Shown here piece by piece: positions 46,094 to 55,436 of a stretch of 64,000 nucleotides of DNA. The notes under the pieces were generated by a model, which had not been told where the DNA came from, did no database searches, and worked only from the letters and a program-made list of their open reading frames with translations. Every line of letters begins with the position of its first letter. Positions within the stretch are counted from its first letter, which is position 1. Location: contig CAVUKN010000007.1 in assembly GCA_963742105.1 (NCBI GenBank), forward strand, positions 1,054,001 to 1,118,000, written 5' to 3'. The DNA is from Gp6-AA40 sp963742105. Its GTDB lineage: Bacteria; Acidobacteriota; Vicinamibacteria; Vicinamibacterales; UBA2999. The position numbers were made by a program, and so were the translations under genes.

Positions 46094-48814
46094 CCGCTTC
46101 AACGTGTCGCCGAGAAGACGGAGCTCCTCGCCGTATTTCGCCCAGTCGCCGGCGCGCTGCGCTTCGATGGCGCGATCGTAGTGCGTGCGCGCCTCTCCGA
46201 CGATCGATGAGAGATCGGCGGGGAGCGGCGGCGCCGCTGGCGCCGACGGCGAAGCGGGTGCGGTTCGCGTGGTTTGATCCCCTGGCGGCTGGGCGGCCTG
46301 ACCCGACCCGCCGAACAGGCGCGCGAGCGCCGCGTCGAGCGTCGGTTCCATGACGATCTGATTCTGGTAGGCGGCGACCACCCGGCGCAGTTCCGGGATA
46401 CGCCCGCCCTGTCCGCGCAGGTATAGCGGACGGACGTAGACCAGCGATTCCTCGATCGGAATGACCATCAGCGTTCCCCACAGCACCTGCGATCCCTGCT
46501 GATTCCACAGCGTGATCTGCGGAGAAATCGTCTGGTCCTGGTTGATGCGCCCGACCACCTGTCGCGGCCCGAAGACGAGCTTCTGCTTCGGGAACTCGAA
46601 GACTTCCAGCTTGCCGTAGTGTTCGGGATCGCTACGCGCAACCAGCCAGGCGGCGAGGTTGTCGCGGCGGCGCGGGGTGAAGGGGAGCATCTGGATGAAC
46701 TCCTCCTTCTGTTCGCCGGGCAGCCGCATGACCGTGTAGTACGGCTGCATCGCGACATCGGCGCCGTTTTCCTCGATCGACGGGATCTGCCATTGATCCT
46801 CGCGGTTGTAGAACACGCCCGGCTGGGTCATGTGATACGTGGCGAACACTGACGCCTGGATCGCGAAGAGATCCTCCGGGTAGCGCACGTGCTCGCGCAA
46901 CGAGGCCGGCATGCTCGCAATCGGCGTGAACAGCGAGGGGAAGATCCGCGCGTACGTTGCGGCGATCGGATCTTTGTCGTCCGCCAGGTAGGCGGTCGTC
47001 GTCCCATCGAACGCATCGATGACGAACTTCACCGAATTGCGGATGTAACTGGTGCCGCGCGGAAAGACGGAGGTGTTGATCGAGGAATACGGATAGAGAC
47101 GGCTGGTCGTGTACGCATCGACCATCCAGTACAGACGCCCATCCGCGAGCACGAGGTAGGGATCGCGATCGAAGGTGAGGAACGGAGCGATCTTGAGAAC
47201 CCGCGACGCGATGTTCCGGTCGAACAGGATCCGGCTGTCCGGCGCGATATCGTCACTCAGCACAATTTGATACGCACGGAACCGCAGCGCGAACGCGAGC
47301 TTGCGGAACAGCGACGACAGATGGACGCCGGCCTTGCCCGAGTACTGCGTCGTCACGTTTTCGTCGCCACTGGGGTAGTGGAACTCCCGCGCCCGCGTGC
47401 GCACGATGACGTAGTCGTTCGACAGCTCGCCGAAATAGAGGCTCGGCTCGTCCACCCGCAGACCCTCTTCCGTTTCCGGCGGCATGTTGCGGATGAAGAG
47501 CACCGGCAGGCCTTCGCTCGAGACCTGATTCACCGGTCCGAGCGTGAGGCCGTAACCATGCGTGAAAGTCAGCCGCTCGTTCACCCAGGTGCGGTTCTGC
47601 AGGCTGGCGGAATTGAGCTCACGGGCAGACAGCATCACCTGACGGAGACGCCCGTTGATGCGGTACCGGTCGTTGTCCACGCTGGCGAAGTCGTAGTAGG
47701 TGCGGATCTCCTGCAATTGGCTGAAGGTCTCCAGCAACGGCTGGTGATCCCACAGACGAACGTTCTCCAGAGTGGTGCGATTGCGCTCGATGTCCGCGCG
47801 TGTGAGTTCCGCGTCGCCGGACAGCCCACGCTCGGTGACTTCCGACAGCGCGTAGGCGCGCCGCGTCCCTTCGATGTTGTGCTGGATGAACGGCGTCTCC
47901 CGCGCCTGCTCATTCGGCGAGACGACGAACCGCTGGACGGCGGTGGCGTAGGCGCCGCCGCCGGCCGCGACAAGCACGTAGACGACGGCGGCGGCAATCA
48001 GCGGCCATCCTGCCGACGCATAGGCATGATAGGCGGCGAGAAGCACTCCGAGGCCGGCGACGATCATCAACGCGGATGCTGCCGGTATTCGGGCGTGCAC
48101 GTCGGCATAGCTCGCCCCGTGAATGAGGCCGGACGGCTGAACGAGATACTCGGCACGATCCATCCACGCGCCGAGGGCCAGCGTCGCGAAGAACAGCGCC
48201 GCGAGGATCGCCAGGTGCCGGCGCGCGCCGCGCGACATCGTTACGGTCGAGGGGAATCCGGAGGTGAGATGGCCCGACACCAGGTAGATGCCGCCGACGG
48301 CGAGCGCCGCGAGGATGATGAGCGCTTGCGCGAGCCCGTGGACGAACTGCAGAAACGGCAGCGTGAAGATGTAGAACGCCACGTCATAACCGAGAATCGG
48401 ATCCGCCTGGCCGAACGGAACGGCATAGCGCCACGCCGCCCACACCTCCCACTCGGCGCCCGCGAACAGCCCGATCAGCAGCGCGATAATCACCGCGGCC
48501 GAGGACGCGAGCGTCTGGAGTTGACGGCGACCGGGCAAGGCCACCTCGACGCCTTGTCTGGTGGTGATAATTGGCCGCGCCTCCCCGATCGAGGCGAGGG
48601 CGAGTCGAAGGTTGGCCGCCAGCCACACCGCCGCAATCGAGAACACGATCGCGAACAGCGTTCCCTGCGCCCGGATGGTGGTCAGGTAGACGCGCTGGAA
48701 TCCGACATCGACGAACCACAGCCAGTCCGTATAGAACGAGATGAGCGTCGGCCCGGCAAAGAAGAGGAACAGGCCGAGCGCTATCAGGATGACCCCGAGT
48801 GGATGTCGTCGCAT
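46079..48814 (-). CDS. UPF0182-family membrane protein
   Basis: 911 residues from ATG 48814 (MRRHPLGVILIALG). Seven membrane helices lie in the first ~330 residues, then a large extracytoplasmic domain with NIEGTRRAYAL, RTWVNERLTFTHGYGLTLGPVN, TTQYSGKAGVHLSSLFRKLAFALRF and RYPEDLFAIQASVFATYHM, all characteristic of COG1615. A Pro/Ala-rich segment precedes the C-terminal coil. The function of the family is unknown. Its stop overlaps the debranching enzyme's 3' end by 15 bases, convergent. It follows the WYL regulator by one base and probably shares its transcript. Confidence 0.92.
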   Translation of the reverse strand: MRRHPLGVILIALGLFLFFAGPTLISFYTDWLWFVDVGFQRVYLTTIRAQGTLFAIVFSIAAVWLAANLRLALASIGEARPIITTRQGVEVALPGRRQLQTLASSAAVIIALLIGLFAGAEWEVWAAWRYAVPFGQADPILGYDVAFYIFTLPFLQFVHGLAQALIILAALAVGGIYLVSGHLTSGFPSTVTMSRGARRHLAILAALFFATLALGAWMDRAEYLVQPSGLIHGASYADVHARIPAASALMIVAGLGVLLAAYHAYASAGWPLIAAAVVYVLVAAGGGAYATAVQRFVVSPNEQARETPFIQHNIEGTRRAYALSEVTERGLSGDAELTRADIERNRTTLENVRLWDHQPLLETFSQLQEIRTYYDFASVDNDRYRINGRLRQVMLSARELNSASLQNRTWVNERLTFTHGYGLTLGPVNQVSSEGLPVLFIRNMPPETEEGLRVDEPSLYFGELSNDYVIVRTRAREFHYPSGDENVTTQYSGKAGVHLSSLFRKLAFALRFRAYQIVLSDDIAPDSRILFDRNIASRVLKIAPFLTFDRDPYLVLADGRLYWMVDAYTTSRLYPYSSINTSVFPRGTSYIRNSVKFVIDAFDGTTTAYLADDKDPIAATYARIFPSLFTPIASMPASLREHVRYPEDLFAIQASVFATYHMTQPGVFYNREDQWQIPSIEENGADVAMQPYYTVMRLPGEQKEEFIQMLPFTPRRRDNLAAWLVARSDPEHYGKLEVFEFPKQKLVFGPRQVVGRINQDQTISPQITLWNQQGSQVLWGTLMVIPIEESLVYVRPLYLRGQGGRIPELRRVVAAYQNQIVMEPTLDAALARLFGGSGQAAQPPGDQTTRTAPASPSAPAAPPLPADLSSIVGEARTHYDRAIEAQRAGDWAKYGEELRLLGDTLKRLPAR

Positions 48815-48815
48815 A

Positions 48816-49797
48816 TCAGTTGTACCGTGCAGCAGCCGCGTTGAGGTCAGCCTGAATCTCGGCCGCGAGCGCGGCGGGCGAGACAACGCGGGCAAAGGGG
48901 CCCCAACCCAGAATCCAGTTGCGCAACGCCCAGTCGTGACAGACGTCGAGGGACAGGTACGATTCGACCGTTGGCGGCCTCGCGAACCTGCTGTGACGGA
49001 TGCCACACGCGGGCTCGCACGAACGGCGCAACGCGCGGCTCGAATTCGATCTCTGCACGAGCCGGTTCACCCGTGTTCACGCCGAGCGAGTTGGCGAACA
49101 CCTCGCTGCCGATCCGCTCCTTCGGCGTGAATGTCTGTTTCTCGAGCGACACGGCCTTGATGCGATCGACCGCGAAGGTACGGATGTCCTTGTATTCAGG
49201 AACGTAGCCGAGCAGGTACAGACCGCCCTGGGCAAAGACCAGCCGATAGGGATGAATCAGGTAGTCCTTGACGCGCGCGCTCGACACCGAGTGATACCGC
49301 ATCGTGGCCACTCGATAATGCAGCATGCCCTCGAGCAGCCGGCCGACGACATCGGGAGACGACTCTGAACCCGCGGCGCGGGGTCCGGGCTTGGCCACCA
49401 GGACGGATGGAAGCCGGTCGAGAAACTGCCGCATCCGCGGCGACAGCATCTTTTCCAATCGCGCGAAGGCGTTGGTCAGATCCCGCTGGAACGGCGTACC
49501 GGCAACAGCTTCGAGCAGATTGCGGCTCAGATAGAGCGCACACATTTCCGCGAGGGTGAAGCCGGTCTCGAGGCCTTTCAGAACCGCGCCGTCGATCCGC
49601 CAGCGCACCCGGCCGTCGTCGTCGCGCTCGTCATAGAGCGGAAATCCGGCTTCCTGGAGGGCCGCCAGATCCCGTCGAATCGTGCGTGTCGTGACGGAGA
49701 GATCATCGGCCAGGCCGTCGATCGAGGCGCCATGACGGGACGATTCGAGCGCGTGGAGCACCTTCCACTGGCGGATGACTTCCTGGTTGCGGGGCAC
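48816..49797 (-). CDS. WYL-domain transcription regulator, frameshifted
   Basis: About 327 residues when joined. An N-terminal DeoR-like HTH (IDGLADDLSVTTRTIRRDLAALQEAG) precedes the WYL domain (LIHPYRLVFAQGGLYLLGYVPEYKDIRTFAVDRIKAVSL) and the WCX domain. The frame breaks near 48975 by one extra base. The next frame gives SYLSLDVCHDWALRNWILGWG, the usual end of such proteins, to 48816. WYL regulators bind nucleic-acid or nucleotide ligands and often repress stress genes. It precedes UPF0182 on the same strand. Confidence 0.82.
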
Positions 49798-49839
49798 GCC
49801 TCATCGTATCCGGTCACGGAGAGGACGAGGACGGCCGAT

Positions 49840-50223
49840 TCAGCCACGCTCCTTGAATTTGCGGATTTCCCGGCGCCGGCGCCGATCGGGTGTTCCCGCT
49901 GCCTGCGAGGAGGCGCGGTACACGCGCTCCAGCCGCCGCATTTCAATTTCTTCCGCCGTCGGCTTGGGTGTGACGTCGTCATACAGCGCCCGGGCTTCGG
50001 ACTTCTTCACGTGCTGGTCGATCAGGATGCGGACGATGACATCCTGGAACCGGCCGAAGCCGCGGCTGATGCGCACGCGGTCACCGTCGCGGACGGCGCG
50101 ATTCGCTTTCGCGTGCTCGCCGTTGACGTCGACCTTGCCGCCTTCACAGGCACGCTTGGCCTCCGAGCGCGTCTTGAACAGGCACGCGACGTCGAGCCAC
50201 ACGTCGAGCCGCTGGGATTCCAC
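49840..50223 (-). CDS. hslR: S4-domain RNA-binding protein (Hsp15-like)
   Basis: 127 residues. The S4 domain opens with QRLDVWLDVACLFKTRSEAKRACEGGKVDVNGEHAKANRAVRDGD, which is the alpha-L RNA-binding motif. The C-terminus is basic (RRRRREIRKFKERG). Hsp15/HslR rescues 50S subunits carrying nascent chains in E. coli; the symbol is tentative. It lies 3 bases after the PpiC-type gene, in an apparent operon. Confidence 0.8.
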   Translation of the reverse strand: MESQRLDVWLDVACLFKTRSEAKRACEGGKVDVNGEHAKANRAVRDGDRVRISRGFGRFQDVIVRILIDQHVKKSEARALYDDVTPKPTAEEIEMRRLERVYRASSQAAGTPDRRRRREIRKFKERG

Positions 50224-50226
50224 GCC

Positions 50227-51309
50227 TCAGATGAAGACTTCGATCTTGCCCTTCGCGCGCAGGCCGTTGACGAAGGACGACGTCTGCTTCTCGCGATTCT
50301 GCGTTTCGAGATACTGCTCGATGCGGGGCTTCGCTTCGTCCAGCGGCACCGCCCGGCCAGGCTGTTTCTCGATCACCTTGATGATGTGATACCCGAAGTC
50401 GGTCTCGACCACATTGCTCACGGCGCCCGGCTTCAGGCTGAAGGCAACCGCGTTGAATTGCGGAACCATCTGGCCTTCCTGAAAGAAACCGAGATCGCCA
50501 CCATTGGCGGCGCTGCCGGGATCCTCCGAGTTCTGCTTTGCCAGCGTGGCGAAATCCTTGCCGGCCTGCACGTCCTTCAGAATGGCCTCGGCCTTCGCGC
50601 GCGCCTTGTCCCGGGTGGCGGCGTCGGCCGTTTTCGGCGCGGAAATCAGGATGTGGCTGGCGTGAACTTTTTCAGACTCCTTGAAGTTCTGAGGATTCTG
50701 CTGGTAGAAGGCCTGCACGTCTTCCGCTTTCACCGCCACCTTCGGGGCGATCTCGCTTTCCACCAGTTTGGAGATGGCGAGGTTCTGACGCGCGTCCGCC
50801 TTGATCTGTTCGACCGTCATGTGCCGCTGGTCGAGCGCCTGCTTGAACGCGTCCTCTGTCGGGAACTGCTGCTTGAGGCTGATGATCCGCGCCTCGACGT
50901 CAGCATCGGGAATGTCGACCTTCCGCGCCTTCGACTCCTGAATCAGCAGCTTGTACCCGATCATCTGGTCGAGGATCTGCCGGTACACGCGATCGCGCTG
51001 ATCGGGCGGGACCGGCGTTCCCGCCTGCTGCTCGGCGGTTCGAACCGCATCTTCGAAATCGGTCTTGGTGATCGCCTCGCCGTTCACGCGAGCGAGTACA
51101 TCGGGCAACTGAGCGGGCACCGGCTTGGCCGGTTCCGGCGGGGCAGTCTGGCTCGGAGCTGCGGGCTGGGCATTTCCTGCCGGCGACGGCGTTGCGGCGG
51201 TGCCGGGTGCGGTCGCGGTCTTTGACGCCGCGGGATTGGATCGGGAGCAGGCGGCCAGCGCCACCACCATCAGAACGGGAACAACTCGACGCACGCAAAA
51301 CTCCTTCAA
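50227..51309 (-). CDS. Lipoprotein peptidyl-prolyl isomerase (SurA/PpiC/PrsA-like)
   Basis: 360 residues. The signal peptide ends in LAAC, a lipobox, followed by a Pro/Ala linker. A SurA_N-like helical domain (about 70-200) and a parvulin domain (about 215-310) follow: KVHASHILISAPKTADAATRDKARAKAE, DFATLAKQNSEDPGSAANGGDLGFFQEGQMVPQF and FGYHIIKV. The protein should be anchored in the envelope and help outer-membrane or secreted protein folding. The downstream S4 gene is 3 bases away. Confidence 0.9.
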   Translation of the reverse strand: MKEFCVRRVVPVLMVVALAACSRSNPAASKTATAPGTAATPSPAGNAQPAAPSQTAPPEPAKPVPAQLPDVLARVNGEAITKTDFEDAVRTAEQQAGTPVPPDQRDRVYRQILDQMIGYKLLIQESKARKVDIPDADVEARIISLKQQFPTEDAFKQALDQRHMTVEQIKADARQNLAISKLVESEIAPKVAVKAEDVQAFYQQNPQNFKESEKVHASHILISAPKTADAATRDKARAKAEAILKDVQAGKDFATLAKQNSEDPGSAANGGDLGFFQEGQMVPQFNAVAFSLKPGAVSNVVETDFGYHIIKVIEKQPGRAVPLDEAKPRIEQYLETQNREKQTSSFVNGLRAKGKIEVFI

Positions 51310-51380
51310 CCCGGGTCCGAAACAGCCCGAGCCTTTGAGCGTACGCCGTGCTCTCCCACGCGGTCAATCGCCCCGCGTGT

Positions 51381-51560
51381 CTACTCGAGCCGGTCCAATG
51401 CGTGGTCCCGCAGCCACTCGTCGCTCATCCGCTTCACTGCAAGCTGGCGGTTCCGCCGACGGACGGCTTCGACCATGGTCGCGACGAACGCGAGCCCGGC
51501 GAATGGGACCAGCAGCCAGCGCAAGCGAGGAACGCTGAGCTGTTCAGCACGTGCAATCAC
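51381..51560 (-). CDS. Small single-helix membrane protein
   Basis: 59 residues from GTG 51560 (after an upstream TAA) to TAG 51383. A hydrophobic helix RWLLVPFAGLAFVATMV is followed by a charged tail with AVRRRNRQLAVKRMSDEWLRDHALDRLE, a pattern natural for a membrane-anchored small protein. The region is otherwise empty between the PpiC gene and tRNA-Phe. No family is recognised; start choice is uncertain. Confidence 0.45.
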   Translation of the reverse strand: MIARAEQLSVPRLRWLLVPFAGLAFVATMVEAVRRRNRQLAVKRMSDEWLRDHALDRLE

Positions 51561-51761
51561 GCCTTCTTACCGTTCAAGCCGCGCGCCAGTCGCCGCGGGA
51601 CTCGACCAACAACAACGAGTGGTGACTGCATAGTCACTGCATCGCTCCGCTTCACCACTCGCGGGAATGCCCGGGCGGTCAGCACCTACGATGTGGACGA
51701 ATCGCTCAGTAATTCCGCTGAAGGTGACACGTGCCCGGGGAAGAGGAGGCCAGATCCCGCG

Positions 51762-51770
51762 TGCTATACT
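51762..51770 (+). promoter_or_regulatory. Extended -10 promoter of tRNA-Phe
   Basis: TGC-TATACT at 51762-51770 is an extended -10 element (TGn then 5/6 match). No good -35 is present. Transcription would begin near 51777, 26 bases before the tRNA. Confidence 0.5.
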
Positions 51771-51802
51771 CGCGAGGTTCGGCACCTCTCGAAATTCCTA
51801 CC

Positions 51803-51878
51803 GGCCAGGTAGCTCAGTTGGTAGAGCACCGCACTGAAAATGCGGGTGTCGCTGGTTCGATTCCGGCCCTGGCCACCA
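51803..51878 (+). tRNA. tRNA-Phe (anticodon GAA)
   Basis: A 76-base cloverleaf: acceptor GGCCAGG/CCTGGCC, D-loop AGTTGGTAGA, anticodon stem CCGCA/TGCGG around CTGAAAA (anticodon GAA), T-loop TTCGATT and encoded CCA after discriminator A. Confidence 0.97.
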
Positions 51879-52484
51879 CCGTTCGCTCACGTTCGTCAAC
51901 GAACGCGTGAGCTTTGGTTGGAGAGGAGGCGGTTGCCGCACCGGGGCGCCTTATATGAATCAGCGGGGACTCCACCTCTTATGGAGCAGACTGATTTTGA
52001 CGCTCACGCATCGCCGGCGTTTTGTCGCGTCGCTTCCGTGAACACTTCGTGTAGTTCTGCCAGCCCGTCTGTTCGCAGTTACTACACACGCACTGTACGC
52101 ATTTTTTGGGATCGACGAAATTGGCCCTGAAATCGATCTGGCCGCGGTCTTGCCTCTTGAGCTGGGCAATGCACCGCAAGCTCCGCCTGGTCAAGGACGA
52201 CAGACACGACTCTGAACGGGCCGCCTCTAGTTCCGAGGAGCAGTACCGCTACCCGGCCCACGAGGAGGTCTGGGAAGTGTCGTGTGAACCCGATTGGGAA
52301 GACAAGAAGCCTGTCCTGACCGGAAATCGACGCCGAGCCAGCTGAGATCACGCCCCGCGCGTCCAAGCCGGCAGATCTGGTCGATCTTTTCCGCGTGCGG
52401 GCGACCGCTCAGACGCCCACTTTGTCAGCGGTGCAGGCGAGCCGGCCAGGCTCGCCCACATCCCTGCAGCCAGTGGAGCAGTAT
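51879..52484. other. 600-base gap after tRNA-Phe with no convincing gene
   Basis: The gap is less GC-rich than its surroundings in the middle. A Cys-rich frame on the minus strand (51979-52194, 71 residues, with KKCVQCVCSNCEQTG) and a charged frame on the plus strand (52106-52345, 79 residues, EEQYRYPAHEEVWEVSCEP) overlap each other, so at most one is real; neither is recognised. A REP-like hairpin sits at 52436. A remnant of DNA inserted at the tRNA 3' end is one explanation. Confidence 0.4.
52436..52456 (-). terminator. REP-like hairpin downstream of recA
   Basis: GGCGAGCC (52436-52443), loop GGCCA, GGCTCGCC (52449-52456). It follows the recA stop by about 28 bases. No T-tract on the recA strand. 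It shares its stem with the REP-like element at 41066. Confidence 0.45.
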
Positions 52485-53513
52485 CTAGACGGCAGCCACT
52501 TCCGCTTCGCGTACCAGCCCCAGTTCCTTCCGCACCCGATCTTCCACCGCCTGCCGGATCGCGACGTTGTCCCTGAGGAACTGCTTCGCGTTTTCGCGGC
52601 CCTGGCCGAGTCGCTCGCCGGAGTAGGCAAACCACGCCCCGCTCTTTTCCACAATGCGCTTCTCGACGGCGAGATCGAGTAGATCACCCTCGCGGGAGAT
52701 TCCTTCTCCGTACATCACGTCGAATTCGGCTTCACGGAAGGGAGGCGCCACCTTGTTCTTGACGACCTTCACGCGCGTGCGTCCGCCAATCACCTGGTCG
52801 CCGTCCTTGATCGCGGCAATGCGGCGGATGTCGATGCGAACCGACGCGTAGAACTTCAGCGCGCGACCGCCGGTCGTCGTCTCGGGGTTGCCGAACATCA
52901 CGCCGATCTTCTCGCGCAGCTGATTGATGAAAATGAGCGTGGTTTTCGACTTCGATACGACGCCCGTCAGTTTCCGGAGCGCCTGCGACATCAGCCGCGC
53001 CTGCAGGCCCATCTGCGCTTCACCCATCTCGCCTTCGATTTCGGCCTTGGGGACGAGCGCCGCCACCGAGTCCACGACGACGACGTCGACGCTGTTGGAG
53101 CGGACCAGCACCTCGACGATCTCGAGGGCCTGCTCGCCATTGTCCGGTTGTGACACCAGCAGATTGTCCAGGTCGACCCCCAGCTTCTGCGCGTACTGCG
53201 CGTCGAGCGCGTGTTCGGCATCCACGAAGGCCGCCATCCCGCCGGCTTTCTGTGCTTCAGCAATCACGTGCAGCGCCAGCGTCGTTTTGCCCGACGATTC
53301 GGGCCCGTAGATCTCGATGACCCGGCCACGCGGAAACCCGCCGATGCCGAGCGCATAGTCGATGCTGATTGCTCCGGACGAAATGGATTCGATCGGAGTG
53401 ATCGCATTGCGCTGGCCGAGGCGCATGATCGAGCCTTTGCCGAACTGCTTTTCAATCTGGCCAACGGCAATGTCGAGGGCTTTGGTCCGTTCCTTCAGGT
53501 CATCGAGCGCCAT
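52485..53513 (-). CDS. recA: Recombinase RecA
   Basis: 342 residues from ATG 53513. Walker A GPESSGKTT, the catalytic Glu region AFVDAEHALD, Walker B VDVVVVDSVAALVP, the L2 loop with NQLREKIGVMFGNPETTTGGRALKFYASVR and the C-terminal domain RKELGLV are all present. RecA binds single-stranded DNA for strand exchange and activates the SOS response. ATG with GGAG upstream is preferred to the longer start. A 313-base gap upstream holds a promoter candidate at 53665-53693 and no other gene. Confidence 0.97.
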   Translation of the reverse strand: MALDDLKERTKALDIAVGQIEKQFGKGSIMRLGQRNAITPIESISSGAISIDYALGIGGFPRGRVIEIYGPESSGKTTLALHVIAEAQKAGGMAAFVDAEHALDAQYAQKLGVDLDNLLVSQPDNGEQALEIVEVLVRSNSVDVVVVDSVAALVPKAEIEGEMGEAQMGLQARLMSQALRKLTGVVSKSKTTLIFINQLREKIGVMFGNPETTTGGRALKFYASVRIDIRRIAAIKDGDQVIGGRTRVKVVKNKVAPPFREAEFDVMYGEGISREGDLLDLAVEKRIVEKSGAWFAYSGERLGQGRENAKQFLRDNVAIRQAVEDRVRKELGLVREAEVAAV

Positions 53514-53664
53514 GAGATCTCCTTGGAAAAGTTCCCCGTCCGCACAGGGCGGGTGCGTCGTTGTTGCGGCCACCGTTTCGCCGACTGCCATCCAGGAAGG
53601 GCCGGCGCAACGTTTGACTCATTCTGGCCAGAGGGCATGACAGGGAAGGTCACGGCCGGGCTCG

Positions 53665-53693
53665 ATCCTAGGAACGTGCCGCACGAAAGTCAA
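53665..53693 (-). promoter_or_regulatory. Candidate recA promoter
   Basis: On the minus strand TTGACT (53693-53688), a 17-base spacer and TAGGAT (53670-53665). It would give a ~145-base leader. I saw no CTGT-N8-ACAG or GAAC-N4-GTTC LexA box next to it. Confidence 0.4.
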
Positions 53694-53826
53694 GCGAAAA
53701 TCAGCGCGGGTCAACGGTCGTCCGGCCAATCAGATCAAGCACTTACAGCCACAATGGACTTTCGCCTCCAGGGCTCGGGCGCGCAGACGGTGCCATCCGG
53801 CCGGGGGCCGGTGTACGCGGTTCCTT

Positions 53827-55008
53827 CTACGCGCGTTCGACCGCCAGCGCCACACCATTGCCCCCGCCAAGGCACAGGCTGGCGATGCCGCGCTTCACGT
53901 TTCGTCTCTCCATCGCGTACAGAAGGGTGGTCAGGATCCGTGCGCCGCTGGCGCCGATCGGATGCCCGAGAGCGACGGCGCCGCCATGAACGTTCACACG
54001 TGCCGGATCGATGCCGAGCTGATCGAGAACGGCGACGAGCTGCACGGAAAACGCCTCGTTGATCTCGAAGAGGTCGACATCAGCGAGATTCCACCCCACC
54101 TTCCCGGCAACCTTGCGAATGGCTGCAACCGGCGTCATCAGCAGGTACTTCGGCGGCAGGCCGCTTGTGGCCTGGCCAACGATCCGGGCCAGCGGTTTCG
54201 CGTGCGACGCGGACGCTCGCGCCGCGCTCATCACGACGAGGGCGGCAGCACCGTCGTTGACCGGAGGGGCGTTGCCGGCGGTCACCGTCCCGTCCGGCCG
54301 GAAGGCCGGCTTCAACGCCGCGAGGGCCTCCGGCGTCGTGTCCGGCCGAATCGACTCGTCGCGATTGATTCGAACGGACGCGCCCTTCTTCTGCGGGATC
54401 TCGATCGGCAGAATCTCGGCGTCGAATGCGCCGGTTGCGGAAGCGGTTGCCGCCTTACGATGGCTGTTGGCCGCGTATTCGTCCTGGCGGTCTCGAGAGA
54501 CGCCGCACTCGCTCGCGACGATCTCTCCGGCGTTCCCCATGTGCCACTGCTCGAAGGAACACCACAGGCCATCCTGGATCATCGCGTCGATCAGTTCGCT
54601 GTTCCCCATGCGCAGCCCCTCACGCACGCGGTGCAGCAGATACGGCGCGTTGCTCATCGACTCCATGCCACCGGCGACGGCAACATCGATGTCGCCGGTC
54701 GCAATCGCCTGGGCCGCGAGCATGACGGCCTTCAAACCCGATCCGCACACCTTGTTGATGGTCAGTGCCGCGACATGATCCGCGAGGCCGCCGCGCAGAG
54801 CGGCTTGACGTGCCGGCGCCTGTCCCAGGCCCGCCGAGACGACGTTGCCCATGATGCATTCGTCAACGATGGCAGGGTCGATGCCGGCCCGATGCACCGC
54901 TGCGCGCACGACGAGCGCCCCGAGCTCGGTTGCGGTAAACCCCTTGAGCGCGCCGAGGAACTTGCCAGTGGGAGTGCGGACCGCGGAAATGATGACGGCG
55001 TCTTGCAT
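53827..55008 (-). CDS. Acetyl-CoA acetyltransferase (thiolase)
   Basis: 393 residues from ATG 55008. The active-site Cys is in NKVCGSGLKAVMLAAQAI, with GGMESMSNAPYLL, GNAPPVNDGAAALVV, FEINEAFSVQLVAVL, LGHPIGASGARILTTLLY (catalytic His) and CLGGGNGVALAVE (second Cys). It condenses or cleaves acetyl-CoA units in ketogenesis, PHB or fatty-acid metabolism; the direction cannot be told. The longer frame upstream of 55008 runs through a period-9 repeat and is not part of the protein. Confidence 0.93.
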   Translation of the reverse strand: MQDAVIISAVRTPTGKFLGALKGFTATELGALVVRAAVHRAGIDPAIVDECIMGNVVSAGLGQAPARQAALRGGLADHVAALTINKVCGSGLKAVMLAAQAIATGDIDVAVAGGMESMSNAPYLLHRVREGLRMGNSELIDAMIQDGLWCSFEQWHMGNAGEIVASECGVSRDRQDEYAANSHRKAATASATGAFDAEILPIEIPQKKGASVRINRDESIRPDTTPEALAALKPAFRPDGTVTAGNAPPVNDGAAALVVMSAARASASHAKPLARIVGQATSGLPPKYLLMTPVAAIRKVAGKVGWNLADVDLFEINEAFSVQLVAVLDQLGIDPARVNVHGGAVALGHPIGASGARILTTLLYAMERRNVKRGIASLCLGGGNGVALAVERA

Positions 55009-55021
55009 ACTCGAGATCTTA

Positions 55022-55068
55022 CAGTTCGACTCGTTCGAGACATTCGAATCGTTCGAGACGTTCGAAGA
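55022..55068. repeat. Period-9 GTTCGAnnn tandem array
   Basis: GTTCGActc, GTTCGAgac, ATTCGAatc, GTTCGAgac and GTTCGAaga follow in register. The TTCGA core is self-complementary, so the array can pair with itself. It lies between the divergent thiolase and DUF721 genes. Confidence 0.75.
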
Positions 55069-55146
55069 GCTCGCAGGATCCGGGCTGGCGCGACCGTCGC
55101 GGCCATGCGAATTGCAGATTGCGAGACGAAGCACTATCGTGACCTG

Positions 55147-55422
55147 GTGATTCCGGTGCAGCAATTCATGCCGGGCGCGCTCGCCGAGGTCCTGCGGAAG
55201 GCGCCGCTGACCCCCGAAAAGGTCTCGTTTGCATGGCGGACCGCGGTCGGGCCGGCGGTGGCGAAGGCGACGACGGTGGAGCTTCGCGACGGTGTCCTCT
55301 GCGTGCGTGCTCGCGATGTGACGTGGCTGCGCGAGGTCGAACGTTCAGCGCCGCTGATTCGATCGCGGCTCTCCATCGTGCTTGGCAACGTGGTCGGCTC
55401 GATCGAAACCGCGCAGGGCTGA
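55147..55422 (+). CDS. DUF721-family protein (DciA-like)
   Basis: 91 residues from GTG 55147 (VIPVQQFMPGALAEVLRKAPL); ATG 55105 would add 14 residues. The DUF721 core has VSFAWRTAVGPAVAKATTVELRDGVLCVRARDVTWLREVERSAPLIRSRL. Some members (DciA) load the replicative DnaB helicase. The gene order DUF721-maf is seen here with a 14-base gap. The assignment as a helicase loader is inference from family. Confidence 0.8.
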   Translation: MIPVQQFMPGALAEVLRKAPLTPEKVSFAWRTAVGPAVAKATTVELRDGVLCVRARDVTWLREVERSAPLIRSRLSIVLGNVVGSIETAQG

Positions 55423-55436
55423 ACGACACATTCTCC

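Noticed and set aside
46889..48844. 651-residue plus-strand open frame
   Set aside because: It is antisense to the UPF0182 gene with Arg/Glu/Gln bias and no domains.
53514..53826. LexA box upstream of recA
   Set aside because: No CTGT-N8-ACAG or GAAC-N4-GTTC match was found by eye in the gap.
53962..55422. 486-residue plus-strand open frame
   Set aside because: Most of it is antisense to the thiolase gene; only the last ~91-105 residues are the real DUF721 protein.
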